Assembly (NCBI RefSeq): GCF_036090055.1
Contig: NZ_CP107970.1
Coordinates: 3,164,501 to 3,228,500, forward strand
Direction of reading: 5' to 3'
Source: Nocardioides sp. NBC_00368
Lineage (GTDB): Bacteria; Actinomycetota; Actinomycetes; Propionibacteriales; Nocardioidaceae
DNA length: 64,000 nucleotides
Under the pieces are notes generated by a model. It ran no database searches and was not told where the DNA came from. It was given only the letters and a program-made list of their open reading frames with translations. A program made the translations under genes and the position numbers. This document shows, piece by piece, positions 1-7,663 of this stretch (the first letter of the stretch is position 1; the number at the start of each line of letters is the position of its first letter).

Positions 1-759
1 AAGATGCACGAGGCGGGCGAGGAGATCCACGCGAGCTCCCGTCGCAGCCAGCGTGCCCAGGCGATCGGTTCGCTCTTCAAGAGCGTCATCACCGGCGTCC
101 TGGTCGCGATCTTCGCCACCATGATCCTGGACCAGCTGGGCATCAACATCGCCCCGATCATCGCCTCGGCCGGGATCGTCGGTCTGGCGCTCGGTTTCGG
201 CGCGCAGTCGCTGGTGCGGGACTACCTGTCCGGGATCTTCATGATCATCGAGGACCAGTACGGCGTCGGTGACAGCATCGAGGTCAACAACATCAGCGGC
301 ACCGTCGAGGCGGTGACGCTGCGGATCACCCGGCTGCGCTCGCTCGACGGCACGGTCTGGTACATCCCCAACGGCGAGATCCTCACGGTCGGCAACCACA
401 GCCAGAACTGGGCCCGCGCCGTCATCGACGTCGGCGTCGGCTACAACGAGGACCTCACCAAGGTGCAGCGCGTGCTCCGCGAGGTCTCCCACGACCTGTG
501 GATCGACGAGGACTTCAAGGGCCAGATCATCGAGGAGCCCGAGGTCACCGGTGTCGAGGCGCTCGCCGCCGACGCGATCACCGTGCGGGTCCTCGTCAAG
601 ACCCTGCCGCTCAAGCAGTGGGCGGTCGCCCGCGAGATGCGCCAGCGGATCAAGGCGCGCCTCGACTACGAGGGCATCGAGATCCCGTTCCCGCAGCGGG
701 TCATCTGGCACCGTGAGGAGAAGGCGGCCGCAGCCCAGGACGAGAAGGCCAACGCCTGA
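1..759 (+). CDS. MscS-family mechanosensitive channel, 5' end missing
   Basis: C-terminal 252 codons of a small-conductance mechanosensitive channel, a membrane pore that opens under hypo-osmotic stress. The reading frame is open to the left edge, so the ATG at position 4 is probably internal and the first transmembrane helices lie outside the window. Visible parts are one membrane helix, the pore-lining Gly/Ala-rich helix (IIASAGIVGLALGFGAQSLV) and the beta-domain beginning IEDQYGVGDSIEV, which is diagnostic of the family. The end is a charged, Ala-rich tail. A perfect hairpin follows the stop. Family assignment is firm; the ion preference cannot be read. Confidence 0.93.
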   Translation, partial: KMHEAGEEIHASSRRSQRAQAIGSLFKSVITGVLVAIFATMILDQLGINIAPIIASAGIVGLALGFGAQSLVRDYLSGIFMIIEDQYGVGDSIEVNNISGTVEAVTLRITRLRSLDGTVWYIPNGEILTVGNHSQNWARAVIDVGVGYNEDLTKVQRVLREVSHDLWIDEDFKGQIIEEPEVTGVEALAADAITVRVLVKTLPLKQWAVAREMRQRIKARLDYEGIEIPFPQRVIWHREEKAAAAQDEKANA

Positions 760-770
760 CGTACGCGAAC

Positions 771-800
771 GGTGATGCCCGGCCGAGGCCGGGCATCACC
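771..800. terminator. Hairpin between convergent mscS and osmC genes
   Basis: Perfect inverted repeat with 14-nt arms (GGTGATGCCCGGCC and its complement) around GA. It lies 11 nt after the MscS stop and 27 nt beyond the convergent OsmC stop. There is no strong T tract, so bidirectional terminator function is inferred from symmetry and position. Confidence 0.7.
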
Positions 801-827
801 ATTCTTCGTCTCGCTGTCCTCGCGGAC

Positions 828-1253
828 TCAGGCGAGGGCGGCGTCGAGGGTGATCGTGGTGCCGGCGAGCGCCTGGCTGACCGGGCAGCCGGCCTTGGCG
901 CCCTCGGCCAGGCTGACGAAGGTCTCGTTGTCGAGGCCCTCGACCACACCGCGGGTGGTGAGCTTGATGCCGGTGATGCCCTTGCCCGGGGTGAACTCGA
1001 CCTCGGCGCTGGTCTCCAGGCTGGTCGGCGGGGTGCCGTTGTCGGCGAGGCCGTTGGAGAAGGCCATCGAGAAGCAGGACGAGTGGGCGGCGGCGATGAG
1101 CTCCTCGGGGCTGGTCTTGCCGCTGGGCTCCTGCGAGCGGGCCACCCAGGTGACGTCGTACGTCCCCAGGCCCGAGGAGTCCAGCGTCACCTTGCCGGCG
1201 CCCTCGAAGAGGGTGCCCTCCCAGACGGTGGTGGCGGTGCGGGTGGTGGCCAT
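828..1253 (-). CDS. OsmC-family peroxiredoxin (organic hydroperoxide reductase)
   Basis: 141-residue thiol peroxidase of the OsmC/Ohr family, which reduces organic hydroperoxides in the cytosol. The two catalytic cysteines are visible: C60 in AAHSSCFSMAF and C123 in AGCPVSQAL, at the spacing typical of OsmC. The start at 1253 is preferred because a GGGAG sequence sits 6 nt upstream; an ATG two codons earlier (1259) is too close to it. The gene is divergent from the truncated haemoglobin, so two oxidative or nitrosative stress genes share the promoter region between 1254 and 1342. Confidence 0.93.
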   Translation of the reverse strand: MATTRTATTVWEGTLFEGAGKVTLDSSGLGTYDVTWVARSQEPSGKTSPEELIAAAHSSCFSMAFSNGLADNGTPPTSLETSAEVEFTPGKGITGIKLTTRGVVEGLDNETFVSLAEGAKAGCPVSQALAGTTITLDAALA

Positions 1254-1342
1254 CTTCATCTCCCAAAGATCGTGTGTGTGCGTACGTCCCCGATCCTGCC
1301 ATGGCCCCACGGAGGACGCAGCGTGGAAGGCCGCGTGGAACA

Positions 1343-1723
1343 ATGGTTCAAGTGACGTTCTATGAGGAGATCGGCGGGATGGACACCATCCGCACGATCG
1401 TGGCCAAGTTCTACGAGGGCGTGGCGACCGACGAGCTGATGCGGCCGATGTATCCCGAGGAGGATCTCGGTCCGGCGCAGGAGCGGCTGACCCTCTTCCT
1501 GGCGCAGTACTGGGGCGGCCCGACCACCTACTCCGAGCAGCGCGGACACCCGCGGCTGCGGATGCGTCACGCCCCGTTCGAGGTCACCTCGGAGGCTCGG
1601 GACCGCTGGCTGCAGCACTTCCGCGAGGGCCTCGACGCCGCCGGCCTGACCCCCGAGCAGGACGCGCAGTTCTGGGCGTACGCCGAGCATGCCGCAAACT
1701 TCATGATCAACACTCCCGGGTGA
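1343..1723 (+). CDS. glbO: Group II truncated haemoglobin (trHbO-like)
   Basis: 126-residue 2-over-2 globin resembling mycobacterial trHbO, which binds O2 and reactive oxygen or nitrogen species. Key residues are in family positions: FY at 23-24 (TyrB10 region), proximal His76 in LRMRHAPF and Trp89 in DRWLQHF (TrpG8, characteristic of group II). The ATG at 1343 gives a normal-length protein; the upstream in-frame extension to 1274 has no globin character. Function is known from the family; the partner reductase is not in the window. Confidence 0.93.
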   Translation: MVQVTFYEEIGGMDTIRTIVAKFYEGVATDELMRPMYPEEDLGPAQERLTLFLAQYWGGPTTYSEQRGHPRLRMRHAPFEVTSEARDRWLQHFREGLDAAGLTPEQDAQFWAYAEHAANFMINTPG

Positions 1724-1780
1724 CCCTGCGGCGGGCCCGCTCGCCGCGCCCGCGTGCACGGTGCCTCTAGAGTGGCGCCC

Positions 1781-3145
1781 GTGCCGACGACCTCCCCTAC
1801 CCGCCGAGCGCGCCGCGGAAAGGTGCTGCTGCGCCATCCGAGCCAGATCGTGGCGGTCGGGTTCGCGGCGACGATCCTGCTCGGCACGCTGCTCCTGATG
1901 CTTCCGGTGGCGCGCACCGAGCCCGGACACGCACCGTTCCTGACGGCGCTGTTCACCTCGACCAGCGCGGTCTGCGTCACCGGTCTGGTGGTGGTCGACA
2001 CCCCGACGTACTGGTCGACGTTCGGCGAGGTCACGATCCTCGGGCTCATCCAGGTCGGCGGGATCGGGATCATGACCCTCGCCTCGATGCTGGCGCTGGT
2101 CGTCTTCCGCCGGCTCGGCCTGCGATTCCGGCTCACCGCAGCCGTCGAGCACACCAGCTCCGGTCTCGGCGACGTACGCAGCGTCATCAAGGGCGTGGTC
2201 GGCATCAGCCTGGTCATCGAGCTGATCATCGCGATCCCGCTGACGCTGCGGTTCTGGCTGGGCTACGACTCCACGCTGCGACGAGCCGCCTACGACGGGG
2301 TCTTCCACTCGATCTCGGCCTTCAACAACGCCGGGTTCGCGCTGCGCTCCGACAACCTGATGAGCTTCGTGGACGACCCCTGGATCTGCCTGCCCATCGC
2401 CGTCGCCGTGATCGCCGGCGGCCTCGGGTTCCCGGTGTGGCTCGAGCTGCTGCAGCGTACGAAGGTGCGGATGTGGAGCCTGCACACGAAGATGACCGTC
2501 ACGGGCACCATCGGGTTGCTGATCATCGGCACGGTGTTCTTCACCGCGGTCGAGTGGAGCAACCCCGACACCCTGGGTGCGCTGAGCACACCGGGGAAGA
2601 TGCTGGCCGGCTTCTTCCAGAGCACCATGACGCGTACAGCCGGGTTCAACAGCCTCGACTACGAGCAGATGCACGAGGGCACGCTGCTCGGCGCGGACGT
2701 GCTGATGCTCATCGGCGGCGGATCGGCGGGCACGGCGGGCGGCCTCAAGGTCACCACGTTCCTGCTGCTCTTCTTCGTGATCGTCGCCGAGGTGCGCGGC
2801 CAGCGCGAGGTCGAGGCGTTCGACCGGCGCATCGACCCGCGGGCCGTCCGCCAGGCGCTCACGGTCGCGCTGCTCTCGGTCGGCTTCGTGGTCTCCGGCA
2901 CCATCGCGCTGCTGCACCTGGTCGACGCACCCACCCACCGGGTGCTCTTCGAGGCCGTCTCGGCCTTCGCCACGGTGGGCCTGTCGGCCAACCTCACCTA
3001 CGACGTGCCCGCTGGCGGCCAGATCGTCCTCATCGCGATGATGTTCGTCGGCAGGATCGGCCCGATCACCCTCGTCTCCGCCCTGGCGCTCCGCGACCGC
3101 GAGCGTCTGCACCGCTTCCCGGAAGGACGGCCTCTCATTGGCTAG
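1781..3145 (+). CDS. trkH: TrkH/KtrB-type potassium uptake channel subunit
   Basis: About 454-residue polytopic membrane protein of the Trk/Ktr superfamily, with four repeated membrane-pore-membrane units that conduct K+. Selectivity-filter-like segments include TSTSAVCVTGLV, SAFNNAGF, TRTAGFNS and SAFATVGLS, the expected four pore loops. Three in-frame GTG codons (1754, 1772, 1781) are possible starts; 1781 is chosen because it leaves a short basic N-terminus before the first helix, but no good ribosome site separates them. Its stop overlaps the next gene by 8 nt, so the channel and its RCK subunit are co-translated. Confidence 0.92.
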   Translation: MPTTSPTRRARRGKVLLRHPSQIVAVGFAATILLGTLLLMLPVARTEPGHAPFLTALFTSTSAVCVTGLVVVDTPTYWSTFGEVTILGLIQVGGIGIMTLASMLALVVFRRLGLRFRLTAAVEHTSSGLGDVRSVIKGVVGISLVIELIIAIPLTLRFWLGYDSTLRRAAYDGVFHSISAFNNAGFALRSDNLMSFVDDPWICLPIAVAVIAGGLGFPVWLELLQRTKVRMWSLHTKMTVTGTIGLLIIGTVFFTAVEWSNPDTLGALSTPGKMLAGFFQSTMTRTAGFNSLDYEQMHEGTLLGADVLMLIGGGSAGTAGGLKVTTFLLLFFVIVAEVRGQREVEAFDRRIDPRAVRQALTVALLSVGFVVSGTIALLHLVDAPTHRVLFEAVSAFATVGLSANLTYDVPAGGQIVLIAMMFVGRIGPITLVSALALRDRERLHRFPEGRPLIG

Positions 3146-3803
3146 GAAAGACACCACCAACGGCGGCGTCGCCGTGCTCGGGCTCGGGCGGTTCGGCAGC
3201 GCGCTGGCGCTCGAGCTCGTCGAGGAGGGCGAGGAGGTGCTCGCCGCCGACATGAACCCGCGGACGGTGCAGGAGCATGCCGGTCTGCTCACCCACGTGG
3301 TCGAGGCGGACAGCACGAGCGAGGACGCGATGCGGGGACTCGGTCTGAGCGAGTTCGGCACCGTGGTCGTGGCCATCGGCACCGACATCGAGGCGAGCAT
3401 CCTCACCGCGTCGGTCGCGGTCCACCTCGGCGTACGCAACGTCTGGGCCAAGGCGATCAGCGAGCCCCACGCCCGGATCCTCAAGCAGATCGGGGTGGAC
3501 AACGTGGTCCGTCCCGAGCACGACATGGGGCAGCGCGTCGCCCACCTCGTGCGCGGGCGGATGCTCGACTACATCGAGTTCGACGACGGCTACGTCTTCG
3601 TCAAGACCCGGCCGCCTGCGGTGCTGCACAACCGCAGCCTCTCCGGCGTCGGCGTGCGCCAGAACTACGGGGTGACCGTCGTCGGGGTGAAGCCCGCAGG
3701 CGGCAAGTTCACCTACACGACACCGGACACCGTGATCCGCCCCGACGACCACATCGTCGTCTCCGGACCGCAGCTCAAGGTCGAGGCCTTCGCCCGGCTC
3801 TAG
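3138..3803 (+). CDS. trkA: TrkA/KtrA-type RCK regulatory subunit of the K+ channel
   Basis: 221-residue cytosolic gating subunit for the preceding channel. The N-terminal Rossmann RCK_N domain starts VLGLGRFGSALALEL and has the acidic ligand-binding strand end AADMNPRT; residues from about 136 form a TrkA_C domain, the site that binds c-di-AMP in several Gram-positive homologues. There is one RCK unit only, as in KtrA rather than the double-length E. coli TrkA. It begins at TTG 3138 with GGAAGG 11 nt upstream, overlapping the channel gene by 8 nt. Nucleotide and c-di-AMP gating are family knowledge, not visible here. Confidence 0.93.
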   Translation: MARKDTTNGGVAVLGLGRFGSALALELVEEGEEVLAADMNPRTVQEHAGLLTHVVEADSTSEDAMRGLGLSEFGTVVVAIGTDIEASILTASVAVHLGVRNVWAKAISEPHARILKQIGVDNVVRPEHDMGQRVAHLVRGRMLDYIEFDDGYVFVKTRPPAVLHNRSLSGVGVRQNYGVTVVGVKPAGGKFTYTTPDTVIRPDDHIVVSGPQLKVEAFARL

Positions 3804-3809
3804 CGGGAC

Positions 3810-4496
3810 TCAGGCGCCCGGCTCGAGGGTGTAGCCGACACCGGCGGTGGTGACCAGGAAGCGCGGGTGGGAGGGATCGTCCTCGAGCTTGCGGCGCAGC
3901 TGCGCGGCGTAGACGCGCAGGTAGTGGGTCTCCTTGGCGTAGGCCGGGCCCCACACCTCCTTGAGGATCTGCTCGCGCGGGACCAGCCGCCCGACGTTGC
4001 GGGCGAGCAGCTCCAGGAAGGACCACTCCGTCGGGGTCAGGCGCACGTCCGAGCCCGCCTTGTGCACCCGCTTGCGGGCGAAGTCGATCTCCAGGTCGCC
4101 GACGCTCAGCGTGGTCGCGGCCGGGGGCGCGGACTCCTGGGAGCGCCGGACCGCGGCCCGCAGCCTGGCCATCAGCTCGTTCATCGCGAACGGCTTGGTG
4201 ACGTAGTCGTCGGCGCCCAGGTCGAGGGCCTCGATCTTGTCGTCGCCGTGCTGCCGGGCGGACAGCACGACCACCGGCACCTGGGTCCAGCCCCGCAGCC
4301 CCTCGATCACCTCGGTGCCGTCGAGGTCCGGGAGCCCGAGGTCGAGCAGGACCACGTCGGGCCGCGCCTCCGCCGCCGCGGCGAGCGCCGAGCGCCCGTC
4401 GGTCGCCGTCTCGACCTCCCACCCGGCGGCCCGCAGGTTGATGGCGAGCGCGCGCAGCAGCGCCGGCTCGTCGTCGACCACGAGTACGCGACTCAT
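3810..4496 (-). CDS. kdpE: KdpE response regulator
   Basis: 228-residue OmpR-class regulator. The receiver domain has the acidic pocket VVDDEP (8-10), phospho-acceptor D52 in LLDLGLPD and a conserved Lys in YVTKPF; the C-terminal winged helix ends in the expected VGYTLEP strand. It is the last gene of kdpFABCDE and its ATG overlaps the kdpD stop by 4 nt (ATGA). It should activate the kdp promoter when K+ is low or turgor falls. It converges with trkA, 6 nt away. Confidence 0.96.
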   Translation of the reverse strand: MSRVLVVDDEPALLRALAINLRAAGWEVETATDGRSALAAAAEARPDVVLLDLGLPDLDGTEVIEGLRGWTQVPVVVLSARQHGDDKIEALDLGADDYVTKPFAMNELMARLRAAVRRSQESAPPAATTLSVGDLEIDFARKRVHKAGSDVRLTPTEWSFLELLARNVGRLVPREQILKEVWGPAYAKETHYLRVYAAQLRRKLEDDPSHPRFLVTTAGVGYTLEPGA

Positions 4497-7030
4497 TCCT
4501 CGCCCCTCGCTCGCGGCACCGCGACGACCATGGTCAGGCCACCGCCGGGGGTGTCCTCGGCGGACAGCCTGATCCCGAGTGCCTCGCTCAGCCCTTTGGC
4601 CACGGCCAGACCGAGCCCCAGCCCGTCCGGAGAGGTGTCGTCGAGGCGCTGGAAGGGCTCGAACATCCGCTCCCGCTGCTCCTCGGGCACCCCTGGTCCG
4701 CGATCGACGATCATCACCTCCACAGTCTCCGGGGTCTCGTGGGCGAGGACGCGTACCGGCTCGCCGGGGCGGGGCCCCTGACCGGCGGCTCGCACGGCGT
4801 TGCTCACCAGATTGGCGACGATCCGCTCCAGCAACCCCGAGTCGGTGCGTACGAGCGGGGTGTCCTCGGCGACGTCGAACGCGATCGATCCCGGCGGCAG
4901 GCCGGCGACCGCCAGCGGCAGCGACTCCTCGAGGCTGACGTCCCGCATCGCGGGGTGGACCAGGCCGGCCTCGACACGGGAGAGATCGAGGAGGTTGTCG
5001 ATGAGCGCCTCGAGCTGGTCGGCGGAGGTGGCGGCCGAGTCGACCAGCTCCTTACGGTCCTCCTCGGGCACCCGGCTCGCCAGCAGGCCGTCGAGGGCGG
5101 CCCGCATCGTGGCCAGCGGTGTACGCAGGTCGTGGGAGACCGCTCGGAGCAGCGAGGTCGAGGTCTGCTCGGCCCGCTCCAGAGCGAGCGCACGGTCTGC
5201 CTGGTCGCGCAGCCGGCGATACTCCAGCACCAGCGACGTCTGGACGGCGAACGCGTCCAGCACCCGCTGGTCCGCCGCCCGGAGCGGGTCACCGCGCAGC
5301 ACGATCACATGGTCGTCGTCGACCCGGACCTCGGTGTCACCGGTGCCCGGCTCAGTCGCCGGATCCTCGCCGACCCCGGCCAGCCGGTGCCACCCCGACG
5401 CGCTCGCCCGCAGGAGAGCCACCGACCGCTGCCCGAAGCTCTCGCGGACGCGGTCGACGATCGCCTCCGCAGTGTCCTGCCCGGTGAGCACCGACCTCGA
5501 CAGGGCACCGATCGTCGACGCCTCGGCGCGCGCTCGTGCCGCCTCCTCCGAACGCCGCGCCGCCTGGTCGACGACCCCGGCCACGGACAGCGCCATCGTC
5601 AGGAAGACCGCCAGCGCGAGGATGTTGTGATGGCTCTGCACGGTGAGCTCGAAGTAGGGCTGGGTGAAGAAGAAGTTCAACAGCCCAGCGCCGATCATGG
5701 CGGCCACCGCCGATGCCCACCGGCCACCGATGAGCGCCACCGCCACGATCACCCCGGTCATCAGCAGGCTGGCCACAGGGAGCTGGGCGTTGCGGTCCTC
5801 GGCGGGCACCAGGTAGAGCCCACCGAGCAGCGCGAACGGCAGCAGCACCGCGGCGACCCATCCCGCCAGCCGCCGCGAACGGCCCAGAGCCGATCGGGGC
5901 CGCCGGAGGCGTACGCCTGCGCCGGCGTGCTCGTGGGTCACCAGGTGTACGTCGATGCTGCCCGCCGCGGTCGCGATCCGGTCGCCGGTGCTGCCGGTGA
6001 ACAGACGCCGCACCCTGCCGTGCCGGGAGACACCGACGATGATCATCGTGGCGTTGGCGCCGATGGCGAAGTCGACGATCGCGGTGGCCGGATCGTCCCC
6101 GATGACGGTGTGGAAGGTGCCGCCCAGCGACCGGGTGAGCGCCTGGCTCCGCGGCAGGTCGCTGGTCGACCGAGCCAGCCCGTCCGACGAGACGACATGC
6201 ACCGCGACCAGCTCGGAGCCCTTGGCCCGCTGGCAGAGCCGAGCCCCACGCCGCAGCAGCGTCTCCGACTCCGGCCCGCCCGTGACCGCGACCACGATGC
6301 GCTCCTTGGTGGGCCACGGGTGCGAGATCTGGTGCTCGCGCCGGTAGTCGCCGAGGGCGTCGTCGACCCGGTCGGCCAGCCACAGCAGCGCCAGCTCGCG
6401 CAACGCGGTCAGGTTGCCGACGCGGAAGTAGGAGGTCAGCGAGGCATCGATGTTCTCCGGCTTGTAGACGTTGCCGTGGGCCATCCTTCGCCGCAGCGCC
6501 TGCGGCGCCATGTCGACCAGATGGATCATGTCGGCGGTGCGTACGACATCGTCGGGGACGGTCTCCTGCTGGCGTACGCCGGTGATCCGCTCGACCTCGT
6601 CGTTGAGCGACTCCAGATGCTGGATGTTGACCGTGGTGATCACGTCGATCCCCGCCGCCCGGATCTGCTCGACGTCCTGGGCACGCTTGGTGTGGCGGCT
6701 GCCGGGCACATTGGTGTGGGCCAGCTCGTCGACGCAGACCACCTTCGGGTCACGGGCGATCACGGCCTCCACGTCGAGCTCGGTGAAGGTCGCGCCGCGG
6801 TAGCCGATCTCGCGGCGCGGGATCACCTCGAGCCCCTCGATCTGCCGGGCGGTGTTGCTGCGGTCATGGGTCTCGACGAACCCGACGACCACGTCGGTCC
6901 CCCGGGCCTGGCGCCGCTGCGCCTCCCCGAGCATGGCGTACGTCTTGCCGACCCCTGGCGCGGCTCCGAGATAGACGGTCAGACGGCCCCGCTTGCGCGG
7001 GGACCGTCCGTCCGTTGACGTGGTCTGCAC
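4493..7030 (-). CDS. kdpD: KdpD sensor histidine kinase
   Basis: 845-residue K+/turgor sensor. Domains in order: N-terminal KdpD domain with Walker A GAAPGVGKT; a UspA-like domain; about four transmembrane helices of the DUF4118 type; a GAF-like linker; then HisKA with phospho-acceptor motif SHDLRTPLATM and an HATPase with DGLGLGLAVAKGL. The chosen start is GTG 7030, four nt after the kdpC stop with AGGGA just upstream; the frame extends further upstream only through the kdpC coding region. In some Firmicutes the Usp domain binds c-di-AMP, which is not testable here. Confidence 0.95.
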   Translation of the reverse strand: MQTTSTDGRSPRKRGRLTVYLGAAPGVGKTYAMLGEAQRRQARGTDVVVGFVETHDRSNTARQIEGLEVIPRREIGYRGATFTELDVEAVIARDPKVVCVDELAHTNVPGSRHTKRAQDVEQIRAAGIDVITTVNIQHLESLNDEVERITGVRQQETVPDDVVRTADMIHLVDMAPQALRRRMAHGNVYKPENIDASLTSYFRVGNLTALRELALLWLADRVDDALGDYRREHQISHPWPTKERIVVAVTGGPESETLLRRGARLCQRAKGSELVAVHVVSSDGLARSTSDLPRSQALTRSLGGTFHTVIGDDPATAIVDFAIGANATMIIVGVSRHGRVRRLFTGSTGDRIATAAGSIDVHLVTHEHAGAGVRLRRPRSALGRSRRLAGWVAAVLLPFALLGGLYLVPAEDRNAQLPVASLLMTGVIVAVALIGGRWASAVAAMIGAGLLNFFFTQPYFELTVQSHHNILALAVFLTMALSVAGVVDQAARRSEEAARARAEASTIGALSRSVLTGQDTAEAIVDRVRESFGQRSVALLRASASGWHRLAGVGEDPATEPGTGDTEVRVDDDHVIVLRGDPLRAADQRVLDAFAVQTSLVLEYRRLRDQADRALALERAEQTSTSLLRAVSHDLRTPLATMRAALDGLLASRVPEEDRKELVDSAATSADQLEALIDNLLDLSRVEAGLVHPAMRDVSLEESLPLAVAGLPPGSIAFDVAEDTPLVRTDSGLLERIVANLVSNAVRAAGQGPRPGEPVRVLAHETPETVEVMIVDRGPGVPEEQRERMFEPFQRLDDTSPDGLGLGLAVAKGLSEALGIRLSAEDTPGGGLTMVVAVPRARGEE

Positions 7031-7034
7031 GTCC

Positions 7035-7649
7035 CTATTCAACCCTCTGTGCGCGCACCGCGATGTTGAGCTCGAGCACGTTGACCCGCGGTTCACCGAG
7101 GAACCCGAGGGTTCGACCGTCGGTGTGCTCGGCCACCAGCGCCGTCACCTCCTCCTCCGAGAGCCCGTTGGCGCGGGCCACCCGGGACACCTGCAGGGCT
7201 GCGTAAGCCGGCGAGATGTCCGGGTCGATGCCGGATGCTGAGGTGGTGACGGCGTCGGCGGGGACCTGGTCGACAGGTACGCCTTCGCGCGCGGCGATCT
7301 CGCGCTGGCGCTCCCGGATCGCCTTGACCAGGTCCGGGTCCTCCGGGCCGAGGTTGGAGCCGTAGGTGGACAGCGTGTCCCAGCCGTCGCCGGCCGCGCT
7401 GGGACGGGGGTAGAAGAGCCCCTCGTCGTCGTTGCGCTGGCCGATCAGGGCCGAGCCGACCGCCTCGGCGGGGTCGTTGGTGCGCTCACCGGTCTCGGTC
7501 ACCAGGGAGCCGTCGGCACGCCAGCCGAAAGCCGCCTGGGCGACGCCGGTGACCACCAGCGGATAGAGGAGACCGCACAGCAGGGTCGCGGCGATGAGCA
7601 CGCGGAGCCCGGCGAGCGAGTGGCGTAGCAGTGCGAAGAGATCTGACAT
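7035..7649 (-). CDS. kdpC: KdpC subunit of the K+-transporting ATPase
   Basis: 204-residue accessory subunit with one N-terminal membrane helix (LIAATLLCGLLYPLVVTGV) and a periplasmic domain carrying the family signatures SALIGQ, FYPRPSA, DLVKAIRERQ and SGIDPDISPAYA. It assembles with KdpA and KdpB and aids K+ binding. The ATG at 7649 is preceded by AAGGA with a 7-nt spacer; a longer in-frame extension lies wholly within kdpB and is rejected. The kdpB stop is 14 nt upstream. Confidence 0.96.
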   Translation of the reverse strand: MSDLFALLRHSLAGLRVLIAATLLCGLLYPLVVTGVAQAAFGWRADGSLVTETGERTNDPAEAVGSALIGQRNDDEGLFYPRPSAAGDGWDTLSTYGSNLGPEDPDLVKAIRERQREIAAREGVPVDQVPADAVTTSASGIDPDISPAYAALQVSRVARANGLSEEEVTALVAEHTDGRTLGFLGEPRVNVLELNIAVRAQRVE

Positions 7650-7663
7650 GTTCGGTTCCTTGG

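Noticed and set aside
1256..3526. Long minus-strand ORF (756 codons) opposite the haemoglobin and trkH genes
   Set aside because: Composition is His/Arg/Gln-rich with no family motif, and it lies antisense to clear genes; typical GC-driven shadow.
4739..7018. 759-codon plus-strand ORF opposite kdpD
   Set aside because: Antisense to a protein with all KdpD motifs; no domain of its own.
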